Shown: positions 17,162-24,434 of the stretch, one piece after another
How positions within the stretch are numbered: position 1 is the stretch's first letter
Layout of the letters: the number at the start of each line of letters is the position of its first letter
Notes under the pieces: generated by a model
Told to the model about the DNA's origin: nothing
The model's database searches: none
The model's input: only the letters and a program-made list of their open reading frames with translations
Origin: Herpetosiphonaceae bacterium
Lineage (GTDB): Bacteria > Chloroflexota > Chloroflexia > Chloroflexales > Kallotenuaceae
Length of the DNA: 45,921 nucleotides
Assembly: GCA_013821605.1 (NCBI GenBank)
Contig: JACDGP010000034.1
Location: forward strand, 1 to 45,921
Direction of reading: 5' to 3'
Position numbers and translations under genes: made by a program

Positions 17162-17992
17162 CTAGCCCTTCACACCGCTCCCGATGGCACCATACATCAT
17201 GTACTTCTGTATGAACAGGAACAGGACGAAGGTAGGTAGCATCGCCATCACCGCCGCCGCCATCAGGCTGCCCCAGTCGGTGCTGTACTGCTGCATAAAC
17301 TGCTGGATCCCGACGGGGATCGTGAACAGACTTTCACGGCGCAGGAACACTGCCGCGATCAGGTATTCGTTGTAGGAGAACAGGAAGGCAAAGATCGCCA
17401 CCGCCGCGATCGCTGGTCCGGCCAGCGGCAGCACCACCAGCGCGAAGGACTGCAGTCGGTTCGCGCCGTCGATCCTGGCGGCCTCCTCCAGATCGTGGGG
17501 GATGCCGTCGAAGAAGGCCCGGAACATCGAAGTGGCGAACGGCAACTGCGCCACGGTGTACATGATGATCACCGAGTAGTAGGTGTTGATCAGATTGAGC
17601 TTGCGGAACAAGATGAACAGCGGGATCAGTGCCAGCAGGACGGGGAACATCTGCACGAGGAACAGCCCGGTGCCGTATGCACGGAACACGCGCGTGCGAA
17701 AGCGTGAGAGCACATAGCCGGCCAGCGTGGCAGCTAGGATACTCACGGCCATCCCGCCGCCGGCCATAATCAGGCTGTTGAGCAAGTACTGGAAGAATGA
17801 GGTGCGCTGGGCGACGTAGGCGTAGTTCACCAGCGAGGGCGCCGCCGGTATTAATGACGTCGACGAAAGAATCTCCGCCGTACTGCGGAATGAGTTTAAT
17901 ATCAGGCTGATGATCGGCATGTCGATCACGATCACCAGCAGGCACGCCAGCCCAAAAAGGCTCCAGCGGACCAGGGGTTTTTGCGTTAGCAT
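17162..17992 (-). CDS. Carbohydrate ABC transporter permease (MalG type)
   Basis: A 276-residue inner-membrane permease with about six transmembrane segments. The CUT1 EAA loop reads EEAARIDGANRLQSFALVVLPLAGPAI, the contact site with the ATPase. The start at 17992 was chosen because GAGGAG lies seven bases upstream; upstream in-frame starts at 18007 and 18049 lack ribosome binding sites. It pairs with the MalF-type permease at 18059 and the binding lipoprotein at 19044. No ATPase gene is present in the operon. Confidence 0.9.
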   Translation of the reverse strand: MLTQKPLVRWSLFGLACLLVIVIDMPIISLILNSFRSTAEILSSTSLIPAAPSLVNYAYVAQRTSFFQYLLNSLIMAGGGMAVSILAATLAGYVLSRFRTRVFRAYGTGLFLVQMFPVLLALIPLFILFRKLNLINTYYSVIIMYTVAQLPFATSMFRAFFDGIPHDLEEAARIDGANRLQSFALVVLPLAGPAIAAVAIFAFLFSYNEYLIAAVFLRRESLFTIPVGIQQFMQQYSTDWGSLMAAAVMAMLPTFVLFLFIQKYMMYGAIGSGVKG

Positions 17993-18058
17993 GGCTTCGC
18001 TCCTCATGGTAGTCAGCACGGTGAGTTCTGTGGCAGCGCGATGTATCATATCGATCTA

Positions 18059-18967
18059 TCACGTCTCGCGTTGGCGGCTCAGCAGAGTGATCGCGAAGAT
18101 CATTAAGAGCAGCATGGTGAAGAATGAGATCGCCGCGCCGATACCGACATCGTTGAGGTTGAAGGTGTAGCGGTACGCCAGCACGCTGAGGTTCTCGGTC
18201 GCATTGGACGGACCGCCCTGCGTCAGCAGCCATGGGGTCTCGAAGTCGTTCACGCTCCAGATCGTCATCAAGATCCACAGCACGAACGAGATTGGCAGTA
18301 GGTGCGGCATGGTGATATAGCGAAAGGACTGCCAGCGCCCAGCGCCGTCGATAGCGGCCGCCTCGTAACTTTCGCGATTGAGCGTCTGCAGCGCGGCCAG
18401 GATCGAGAGCATCATGAACGGAAAGCTGCGCCAGATCTTGACTACGATCACTGAGAAAGTGGCCAGTGATCCGGTGCTCAGGAAGTAGATCGGCTTGAGG
18501 CCGATCGCTTGGAGCATGACGTTGACCAGGCCACTCTGGTCACTGATCAGCCAGCGCCAACTAACGACCGACACGATCGAGGGGATAATCCAGGGCAGAA
18601 GCAGTGCTACGCGGAAGAATCCGCGTGCGGGGATGTCCATGTTCAGGAACAGGGCCAAAAGGAGGCCGATGGCCCAGCTACCGAACACGCTGAAGATAGC
18701 GAAAATCGCGCTGAACCACAGCGCGTGGCGGAAGTCAGCCATCCTGAACAGCTGTATGAAGTTCGCCAGACCGACGAAATCGCCCGACTGGAGTAGCGTA
18801 CCGCTCTGCAGGCTGTAGTAGAAGCCGGTCGCGAACGGGTAAATGTTGATGAGCGCGATCAGCAGGGCTGAGGGTAGCAGCAAGATAAAAGGGAAGGCAT
18901 CGAACGGGAGGCTACGTCGCGGTGGCCTAAGCTCTTGGGAGTGCGAAGGGATGGCACGGGTACTCAT
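18059..18967 (-). CDS. Carbohydrate ABC transporter permease (MalF/UgpA type)
   Basis: A permease of about 302 residues with six membrane segments. The EAA loop is YEAAAIDGAGRWQSFRYITMPHLLP, and the N-terminal segment FILLLPSALLIALINIYPFATGFYYS is typical of CUT1 MalF-like subunits. ATG at 18967 has AAAGGA about ten bases upstream. A TTG two codons earlier is nearer to that site and is a possible alternative. It forms the channel with the MalG-type partner. Confidence 0.9.
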   Translation of the reverse strand: MSTRAIPSHSQELRPPRRSLPFDAFPFILLLPSALLIALINIYPFATGFYYSLQSGTLLQSGDFVGLANFIQLFRMADFRHALWFSAIFAIFSVFGSWAIGLLLALFLNMDIPARGFFRVALLLPWIIPSIVSVVSWRWLISDQSGLVNVMLQAIGLKPIYFLSTGSLATFSVIVVKIWRSFPFMMLSILAALQTLNRESYEAAAIDGAGRWQSFRYITMPHLLPISFVLWILMTIWSVNDFETPWLLTQGGPSNATENLSVLAYRYTFNLNDVGIGAAISFFTMLLLMIFAITLLSRQRET

Positions 18968-19043
18968 GAGCAATTATTCCTTTCGGCAGGCATGTCACGC
19001 CTGTCACATGCCTGCCCCGCCCGATCTTCACGTCAGCGCGCGC

Positions 19044-20486
19044 CTATGACTGGAGCGTCTTAAGCCCCTTGAGCGTCGTCTCAAGCTTCTGGAGCGATGC
19101 CTTCACGTCCTGGCCCTGCAGGATGTCGGTGGCCAAGGTCTTCATCATGCCGCCCATGTCAATGTCAGCCAGCGCAGGGAAGGTACCGGATGACCGCGTG
19201 CCAGTGAGCTTACCGATCGGCACCCACTCATCCAGGATGCGCTTTAGGTAAATGTTGTTCTGGAAGTAGGGGTCCTTGGCGATCGACGTCCGCGCCGGCA
19301 AGTTGCCGCATTTCCCCTCGGTCCAGATCGGCAGCGAGTTCGCCGACCACCACTTCAGGAACGACTTCGTGGCGTCTGGGTTCTTGGTCTGCTTGTAGAC
19401 CATGAGGTTGTTGGAGAACAAGAGCGTCCCTTTGTCGCCGTGCGGGCCGGTCATCGGCGCTAGCAATTCGACGTTCTGCTTAACATTCGGTGTCACGCGC
19501 TCCTCGGTGCCGGGGACGAATATCACCATGCCCACACTGCCACTCGAGAACGCCTTTGTCATGTCATCGCCGCTGAAGCCAGCACTGCCGGGATGCACCA
19601 CCCCGTCCTTAACCAGGTTGGAGATGAACGTGAGCGCCTCGACAGTGCGGTCGTTCATAACATCGAGCTTGCGGTCTGCCGTGAAGAGCCCGCCACCGTT
19701 GTTGATCACGAGGCCCCACATCCCCTGCCAGGCGGCATTATCATTGCCAGGGAATGCAATGCCATACTGGTTGCCCGAGGTGAGCTTCTTGAGCCCTGCG
19801 CGCATTTCGTCCCAGTTGGTCGGTGGCTTGACACCGGCCTTGTCGAACAAGTCCTTGCGATAGAACGGGATACGGATGTCGATGCCCCATGGCAGAGCCA
19901 CGTAGTGGCCATTGAACTTCATGCCCTCGATCTGGTTGGGCAGGAAATCGTCCGGCTTAAAGCTGGCGACGACGTCGTCGATCTCGAGAATGGCGCCCTG
20001 CGGGTAGAACTGGATGGCCTGGTAACCACCACCGGTGCTTACGTCGGGCGCGGTGCCGGAGCCCACTGCCGTAGTGAACACCTGTGGCCACGAGCTCCAG
20101 GGATTAGACTGGTAGCTGGCCTTGATGTTGGGGTTCGCCTGGGTAAACTGCTGAACCACCTTCTTGGCGGTGTCGATGTATGCGGGTGGCCCCCAGACCA
20201 TGTCCCAGAACTGGACATCGCCCGCCGCCCCACCGGCGGCTGCCGCAGGAGCCTGCGTGGCCTGCACCGCTGCGGCTGTCGCACCGCCGGTTGTGCCGGC
20301 GTCCGTGGAAGCCGAGGCGGCCGTTTGGCCGCTCGCAGCCCCAGAGGGCGAGGCAGGTGTTGCGCCACAAGCAGCCAACAGTGCTGCGCCGGCTACACCA
20401 CCCGTGACTCTGAGAAAGTCGCGCCGTGAGACCGTGCGTTCTGGTTTTGCTGATCCGTCGTCCGTTTTTTCGTCATGCGTAGACAT
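19044..20486 (-). CDS. Carbohydrate ABC transporter substrate-binding lipoprotein
   Basis: A 480-residue extracellular solute-binding protein (family 1). The N-terminus carries a twin-arginine signal (SRRDFLRVTGG) followed by a lipobox LLAACGA with the lipidated cysteine, then a low-complexity Ala/Ser/Thr/Gly linker. The mature domain contains DVQFWDMVWGPP, a typical binding-fold start, and a C-terminal lobe ending in a helix-rich region. ATG at 20486 is preceded by AGGAGGT at four bases. It is the first gene of the operon and captures the sugar for the two permeases. Confidence 0.92.
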   Translation of the reverse strand: MSTHDEKTDDGSAKPERTVSRRDFLRVTGGVAGAALLAACGATPASPSGAASGQTAASASTDAGTTGGATAAAVQATQAPAAAAGGAAGDVQFWDMVWGPPAYIDTAKKVVQQFTQANPNIKASYQSNPWSSWPQVFTTAVGSGTAPDVSTGGGYQAIQFYPQGAILEIDDVVASFKPDDFLPNQIEGMKFNGHYVALPWGIDIRIPFYRKDLFDKAGVKPPTNWDEMRAGLKKLTSGNQYGIAFPGNDNAAWQGMWGLVINNGGGLFTADRKLDVMNDRTVEALTFISNLVKDGVVHPGSAGFSGDDMTKAFSSGSVGMVIFVPGTEERVTPNVKQNVELLAPMTGPHGDKGTLLFSNNLMVYKQTKNPDATKSFLKWWSANSLPIWTEGKCGNLPARTSIAKDPYFQNNIYLKRILDEWVPIGKLTGTRSSGTFPALADIDMGGMMKTLATDILQGQDVKASLQKLETTLKGLKTLQS

Positions 20487-20579
20487 CACTACCTCCTACA
20501 CTGGATTCTGTATACGAGACACGACCACCGTGTTCGCGGGAGTTGATATAGCAGATCGATGAACGGAGGCGCAAGTTGA

Positions 20580-20949
20580 TTATGAACACTGGCTCAGAAA
20601 GTCCCGGATGACCAGCGCTGCAGCACCGATCGCACCGGCATCCGGTCCCAGTGCGCCGTCCACGATCTGTAGCTGATCCACCATCCTAGGATGCAGGCGC
20701 TGGCGTACCTCTCCGCTCACCCCGTCCAGCACGAGGTTACCTGCACGCATGATTGTTCCGCCGACAACCACGATCTCCGGGTTGAGGAGGTTGGCTACGT
20801 GGGCGATGGCAGCGCCGAGATACCTGCCGGTTTCGTTGAGAAGCGCGTACGCATTGGTGTCGCCCCCTAAGGCGGCTGTGATCACGTCGTCCACCGTCCG
20901 GACGGCTAAGCAGCGTGACATGCTCTACGTGGGGAGTGTGGCGAGCCAT
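20580..20949 (-). pseudogene. Broken ROK-family gene (C-terminal fragment with retained 5' start)
   Basis: A 113-codon frame (20580-20921) matches only the C-terminal third of a ROK sugar kinase/repressor: VDDVITAALGGD, YLGAAIAHVANLLNPEIVVVGGTIM and LGPDAGAIGAAALV. The ATP/phosphate site, the zinc motif and any helix-turn-helix are absent. Just upstream, at 20949, an ATG with AAAGGAG six bases before it starts a different frame that runs into the fragment, and a TAG blocks the ROK frame upstream of 20921. This looks like a deletion that joined the original promoter and start to the tail out of frame. An intact gene here would have been the natural repressor or kinase for the adjacent sugar operon. 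Confidence 0.65.
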
Positions 20950-20993
20950 GCTGAGACTCCTTTGTGTAGCATGATCGTGGCTAACTTTGCAGT

Positions 20994-21022
20994 ACTCTAC
21001 ACCGCCGTGTCTAACTTTGCAA
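20994..21022 (-). promoter_or_regulatory. Promoter upstream of the broken ROK gene, with tandem operator-like repeats
   Basis: On the minus strand, -35 TTGCAA (21017-21022) and -10 TAGAGT (20994-20999) are separated by 17 bases. A 15-bp repeat reading GTGnCTAACTTTGCA on the plus strand occurs at 20977-20991 and 21007-21021. The two copies are exactly 30 bp apart and cover the -35 region and the start region. That is the layout expected of an autoregulatory operator pair. Confidence 0.5.
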
Positions 21023-21042
21023 GCTCGATGGAGGGAGGGGCA

Positions 21043-22524
21043 CTACGGCACAAGGGTGAGGTCGACGAAGCCACGTTCCCAATCGGTGCGTGCGACCCGC
21101 ACACGGATGCGCTCACCGCGACTTAGGCTAGCAGCGGACCGCGCGAGCCGGCCTTCGACGGGTGGATGGTCGAGCCGTGCCCATACACCGTAGTCGTTGG
21201 CGTTGGTCACGGTTGCGTCGAACAGCTCGCTTCGGCGCTCCTGCACGAGCACGGTACCGTAGATCTTGAACATGTCGCGCTCGACCGTCTCGGCGGCGCG
21301 TCGCCGCTCGCGGCAGTGCTCGACAAGGTCGTCGAGTTCTGCGACGGTATAGGGGGCGGGCTGACCGGCGATGGCTGCTTTGAGTAGCCGCTGGACGAGC
21401 AGATCGGCGTAGCGGCGGAGTGGCGCGGTCCCGCGCGTATAGCCGTCAAGAGCCAGGCCGTAATGCGGCGGCGGATCTTCGCCCGGCAGCATCACCAGAT
21501 CTTCGGTGCTGCCCTGCATACGTGCGATGGTAGGCTGAAGCGTTGAGAAGCCGTCTGGGTCCGAGGTACGCAGGTGGTGCACGAAGTCACCGAAGGCGGT
21601 ACGGTTTGGCTCGTCGGGAAGCGCGTAGCCGTGCTCGTCGGCGAGATCGAGCAGGGCGTCCCAGTCGCGTGGGGCTTGGGTGCGGGCGATCCAGGGCAGA
21701 TCGCTGGCGCTCATGAAGCGTGCGATCGCGGCGTTCACCGTGACCATCAGGTGTTCGATCATCGTGCGTGCACGATTGGGCGGCACCACGACCATATCCA
21801 CGATCCGGTCGTCGTCGAAGATGGGCTGTACCTCGGCGCGAACCAGGTCGAGTGCCCCGGCGGTCAAGCGACGGTCGCGTAGCGCCAGCACGGCTGCCTC
21901 GTGGAGGCGAAGCTGTTCCCCAATTGCCGATGAGTCCACAGCGTCTGGAAGCGCAGCTGCATCGCCGTCGAGCCAACTGCCCGCTGCTTCGTACGTGAGT
22001 TGCGCTTGGTTGCGGACTAGGGCGCGGTAGACATCGCTGGAGCGGAGGGTGCCATTTGGGTCCACGATTAGTTCGATTACCAGCGCGAGCCGATCGGTGC
22101 CCGCTATGAGGGAGGTGCGCCCAAGGGCGAGTAGCTCCGGGAGCATGGGATAGGTCACGACGCCGGTGAAGACCGACACGGCATTGCCAGCGGCATGCAG
22201 GTCGAGTGGTGAGCCCTGCGGAACCCAGGCATCGATGTCAGTGATGGCCACGCGAAGGCGGGTAGCACTATCGGCGAGCAATTCGGCAACCGAGAGTTGA
22301 TCGAGGTCGCGCGAGGTAGACTCGTCGATCGAGAGCCATGTGAGGTCGCGCAAATCGCGAACGGTGGTGTCGACCAGCGTATCGAGCGAGACACCCTCCT
22401 GAGCAGCAAGCTGCTCCTTGGCATGCGGCTGCTGCACGCCGAGCAAGAAGCCGGCATCAAGCGTTTTCGTGCGCGCGACCGAGCGGAGGTAGGGGCGGGG
22501 ACTAGGGTTTGTTTGACTGCGCAT
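21043..22524 (-). CDS. RNB-domain (RNase II/R family) exoribonuclease
   Basis: A protein of about 493 residues whose central part is an RNB catalytic domain. The metal-binding segment is WLSIDESTSRDLDQLS, followed by AITDIDAWVPQGSPLD. Later conserved segments are MIEHLMVTVNAAIARF, GLALDGYTRGTAPLRRYADLLVQRLL (the RxxRRYxDL motif) and a C-terminal S1-like barrel (VTNANDYGVWARLDHPPVEG). It lacks the N-terminal cold-shock domains of E. coli RNase II/R. In the aspartate cluster the last position is Gln (DLDQ), as I recall for related short RNB proteins. ATG at 22524 follows the upstream stop by one base; longer starts exist without ribosome binding sites. Confidence 0.88.
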   Translation of the reverse strand: MRSQTNPSPRPYLRSVARTKTLDAGFLLGVQQPHAKEQLAAQEGVSLDTLVDTTVRDLRDLTWLSIDESTSRDLDQLSVAELLADSATRLRVAITDIDAWVPQGSPLDLHAAGNAVSVFTGVVTYPMLPELLALGRTSLIAGTDRLALVIELIVDPNGTLRSSDVYRALVRNQAQLTYEAAGSWLDGDAAALPDAVDSSAIGEQLRLHEAAVLALRDRRLTAGALDLVRAEVQPIFDDDRIVDMVVVPPNRARTMIEHLMVTVNAAIARFMSASDLPWIARTQAPRDWDALLDLADEHGYALPDEPNRTAFGDFVHHLRTSDPDGFSTLQPTIARMQGSTEDLVMLPGEDPPPHYGLALDGYTRGTAPLRRYADLLVQRLLKAAIAGQPAPYTVAELDDLVEHCRERRRAAETVERDMFKIYGTVLVQERRSELFDATVTNANDYGVWARLDHPPVEGRLARSAASLSRGERIRVRVARTDWERGFVDLTLVP

Positions 22525-22525
22525 G

Positions 22526-22984
22526 CTATTTCGCATCGAACATATCATCAACGGGGATCGTGAAGCCGTGAAATAGCGGTGAGGTCGCTGACATCCTGCG
22601 GCGGAAGACGCCGTGCACGATGTAGGAGTCGCCCTGCAGTGTTAGCACGCTCAGCGTTTCATCAAGCGGATTAACGATCCAGTACTCAGGGATACCAGCT
22701 GCAGCATAGTCCAGCGGCTTTTCTTCGGTGTCGCGCTTTGGCTTGTCTGGGCTCACAATCTCCACCTTGAGGCCATCAGCTTTTCGAACAAGCCATAGAT
22801 CAATATCGCCGCTATCAACAGCCATAAGCTGGTTCCCGCCATGCGTGTTTGCCAGTCCTCGTAGTATACCATTGGCACCGCGCTTGGCTCTTGCGAACCA
22901 ATGACTTCCCTGCACTACTTGAAAAAAGAACAGAGAACCTGTGCAAGCTCCTACATCACCAGGGCGATTTACCATTGCTGCCAC
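22526..22984 (-). CDS. Uma2-family (DUF820) endonuclease-like protein, N-terminally truncated
   Basis: The last 85 or so codons (KVEIVSPDKPKRDTEEKPLDYAAAGIPEYWIVNPLDETLSVLTLQGDSY) are a clear match to the C-terminal half of Uma2-family PD-(D/E)xK-fold proteins. They include the EIVSP strand and the DxxxKxxDYAxAGIPEYWIV segment. The preceding 65 codons do not resemble the usual N-terminal half, so the gene is probably a remnant; a shorter start at 22825 is also possible. Uma2 proteins are numerous in Cyanobacteria and Chloroflexota and mostly uncharacterised. It overlaps the end of the YrdB-like gene by 16 bases. Confidence 0.55.
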   Translation of the reverse strand: MAAMVNRPGDVGACTGSLFFFQVVQGSHWFARAKRGANGILRGLANTHGGNQLMAVDSGDIDLWLVRKADGLKVEIVSPDKPKRDTEEKPLDYAAAGIPEYWIVNPLDETLSVLTLQGDSYIVHGVFRRRMSATSPLFHGFTIPVDDMFDAK

Positions 22985-23322
22985 GCGAGTAAGAGGAGCT
23001 CATTAACGACCACGACGGCTCCAAAGGTGATGGCTAGTCTGGAATAACCGGTCCTGGACAATGCGAGGGCAGCAAGACCAAACAGCACTAACGCAAGCGC
23101 TGTTCCCGGGCGCTGATCCAATCGATGCGTGGCCTGTGGAGCCAGAAACAGGCCCCAAATGACGGCGACGGCAAGTGGTGCTCCGAGCCCCAGTAGGCAT
23201 TTGATGATCAGACTCTTGTCGCCGTGAAATCCCCAGTAGCCAAGGGCAGCGAGCATGCAGAGTTCAAGCATAAAGCTTAGGCCGGCATTCAAGAATTTAA
23301 GGATTGCCATGCTATATGTCAT
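22969..23322 (-). CDS. YrdB-like (DUF2568) integral membrane protein
   Basis: A small membrane protein of about 117 residues with four hydrophobic segments. It has the family-type opening LKFLNAGLSFMLELCMLAALGYWGFHG, a middle helix GAPLAVAVIWGLFLAPQA and a closing AITFGAVVVVNELLLL. This matches the DUF2568/YrdB pattern. The start is uncertain: ATG at 23322 or 23310, neither with a strong ribosome binding site. It starts six bases after the upstream esterase stop, which suggests coupling. The function is unknown. Confidence 0.7.
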   Translation of the reverse strand: MTYSMAILKFLNAGLSFMLELCMLAALGYWGFHGDKSLIIKCLLGLGAPLAVAVIWGLFLAPQATHRLDQRPGTALALVLFGLAALALSRTGYSRLAITFGAVVVVNELLLLAWQQW

Positions 23323-23327
23323 TTCCG

Positions 23328-24311
23328 CTATTGTTTGGGATGGCGTGAAAAAAAGTCCCAAATGAGGTCGGTCGCTATGATCTGCCGGCTTACCTTGCCG
23401 ACCACAAAGGCCGGCATATATTGGGGACCACTCGGCCAGGTATGACCACCGCCATTAATGGTATAAGCGTCCACCGCCGTGTCGTCGCGGCAGGGTCCGG
23501 TGAGTTGCCGGTCCACACTGGTGGTATCAGCGGTATTAATGCGCGGGAGGGTCTCGGTTGGTCCGGGAGGCGGGCAGCCATCGATCTGCCGCCAGCGCGC
23601 GACGGTGTCGGGCGTGGACAAGAGCGTCGGTGCATTTTTTCCCATCGTTACGACGCCCCCGGTGTAATGGATGATCGGATCGGCGGTGCCATGAAAGTCG
23701 ATGACGGCGACGGGGTGGGGGGGATTGCAGTGGCTTACTTCCTCCACCCCGATGGCGCCGGCCACGGGTCCAATTGCAGCAATTTTATCTGACAGTTCGC
23801 AGGCCAGACGGTAGGAGAAGCCGGCGCCGTTTGATATGCCGGTGGAGTAGATCCGGTTAGGAGCGATCTGGAAGGTGTGCGAGATCTGATCAATAAGTGC
23901 TGAAGCGAAGCCAACATCATCCACCGCCTTATCGTCCGGCGTCAACTCGGGCTGATCACGCCAGCGGCGGCCTACACCGTCGGGGTAGGCCACGATAAAC
24001 CCCTGTTTATCTGCCGTTTGATTGAAGCCGGTTAAGCCTTCCGTCGATTTGCCCTGACCACTCCCACCGTGGAAGACGAGCACGAGTGGAACTGGGCGGT
24101 TCGCGGGGAGCGACGGTGGCACATGCAGTTCATACGTCCGCAGGTACGTGCCATGTTGGAGCGTATGAACGCCACTTTGAGTGGCAGGCGCGGGGTGGGC
24201 GATGCTTTGCTGACGCAGCGCACGGCGGCGCGCCAGCAGGCCACAGCTTAGTACCACGATGGTCATGAAGATACACACCAAGATGACGAGGCATCGTTTC
24301 ATTCTACGCAT
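23328..24311 (-). CDS. Secreted polyhydroxybutyrate-depolymerase-like esterase (LpqC family)
   Basis: A 327-residue alpha/beta hydrolase. The N-terminus has a basic stretch and a hydrophobic segment (LVILVCIFMTIVVLSCGLLARR), a signal or anchor. The oxyanion region is VPLVLVFHGGSG, the nucleophile serine is in GISNGAGF, and the catalytic histidine is in NGGGHTWPSG. DFHGTADPIIHY probably contains the acid. This is the feruloyl-esterase/PHB-depolymerase-like layout. Substrates may be polyesters or plant cell-wall esters; the second would suit the carbohydrate genes nearby. ATG at 24311 is preceded by AAGGTGG; an ATG seven codons upstream is less likely. Confidence 0.85.
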   Translation of the reverse strand: MRRMKRCLVILVCIFMTIVVLSCGLLARRRALRQQSIAHPAPATQSGVHTLQHGTYLRTYELHVPPSLPANRPVPLVLVFHGGSGQGKSTEGLTGFNQTADKQGFIVAYPDGVGRRWRDQPELTPDDKAVDDVGFASALIDQISHTFQIAPNRIYSTGISNGAGFSYRLACELSDKIAAIGPVAGAIGVEEVSHCNPPHPVAVIDFHGTADPIIHYTGGVVTMGKNAPTLLSTPDTVARWRQIDGCPPPGPTETLPRINTADTTSVDRQLTGPCRDDTAVDAYTINGGGHTWPSGPQYMPAFVVGKVSRQIIATDLIWDFFSRHPKQ

Positions 24312-24434
24312 ATGTTTCCACCTTAGGAGCATGAGCAGTTACGTGATTCTGTTGGGCAATTATAAAGGCGTTCACTGTGATGACGGGCTGACAATTTGTG
24401 CATACCCGCATTTATTCCTATAAAGGAAAGGACG

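Noticed and set aside
19593-20429. Long plus-strand frame (278 codons) opposite the sugar-binding protein gene
   Set aside because: It is antisense to a clear Tat/lipobox solute-binding protein, has no ribosome binding site and no recognisable domain.
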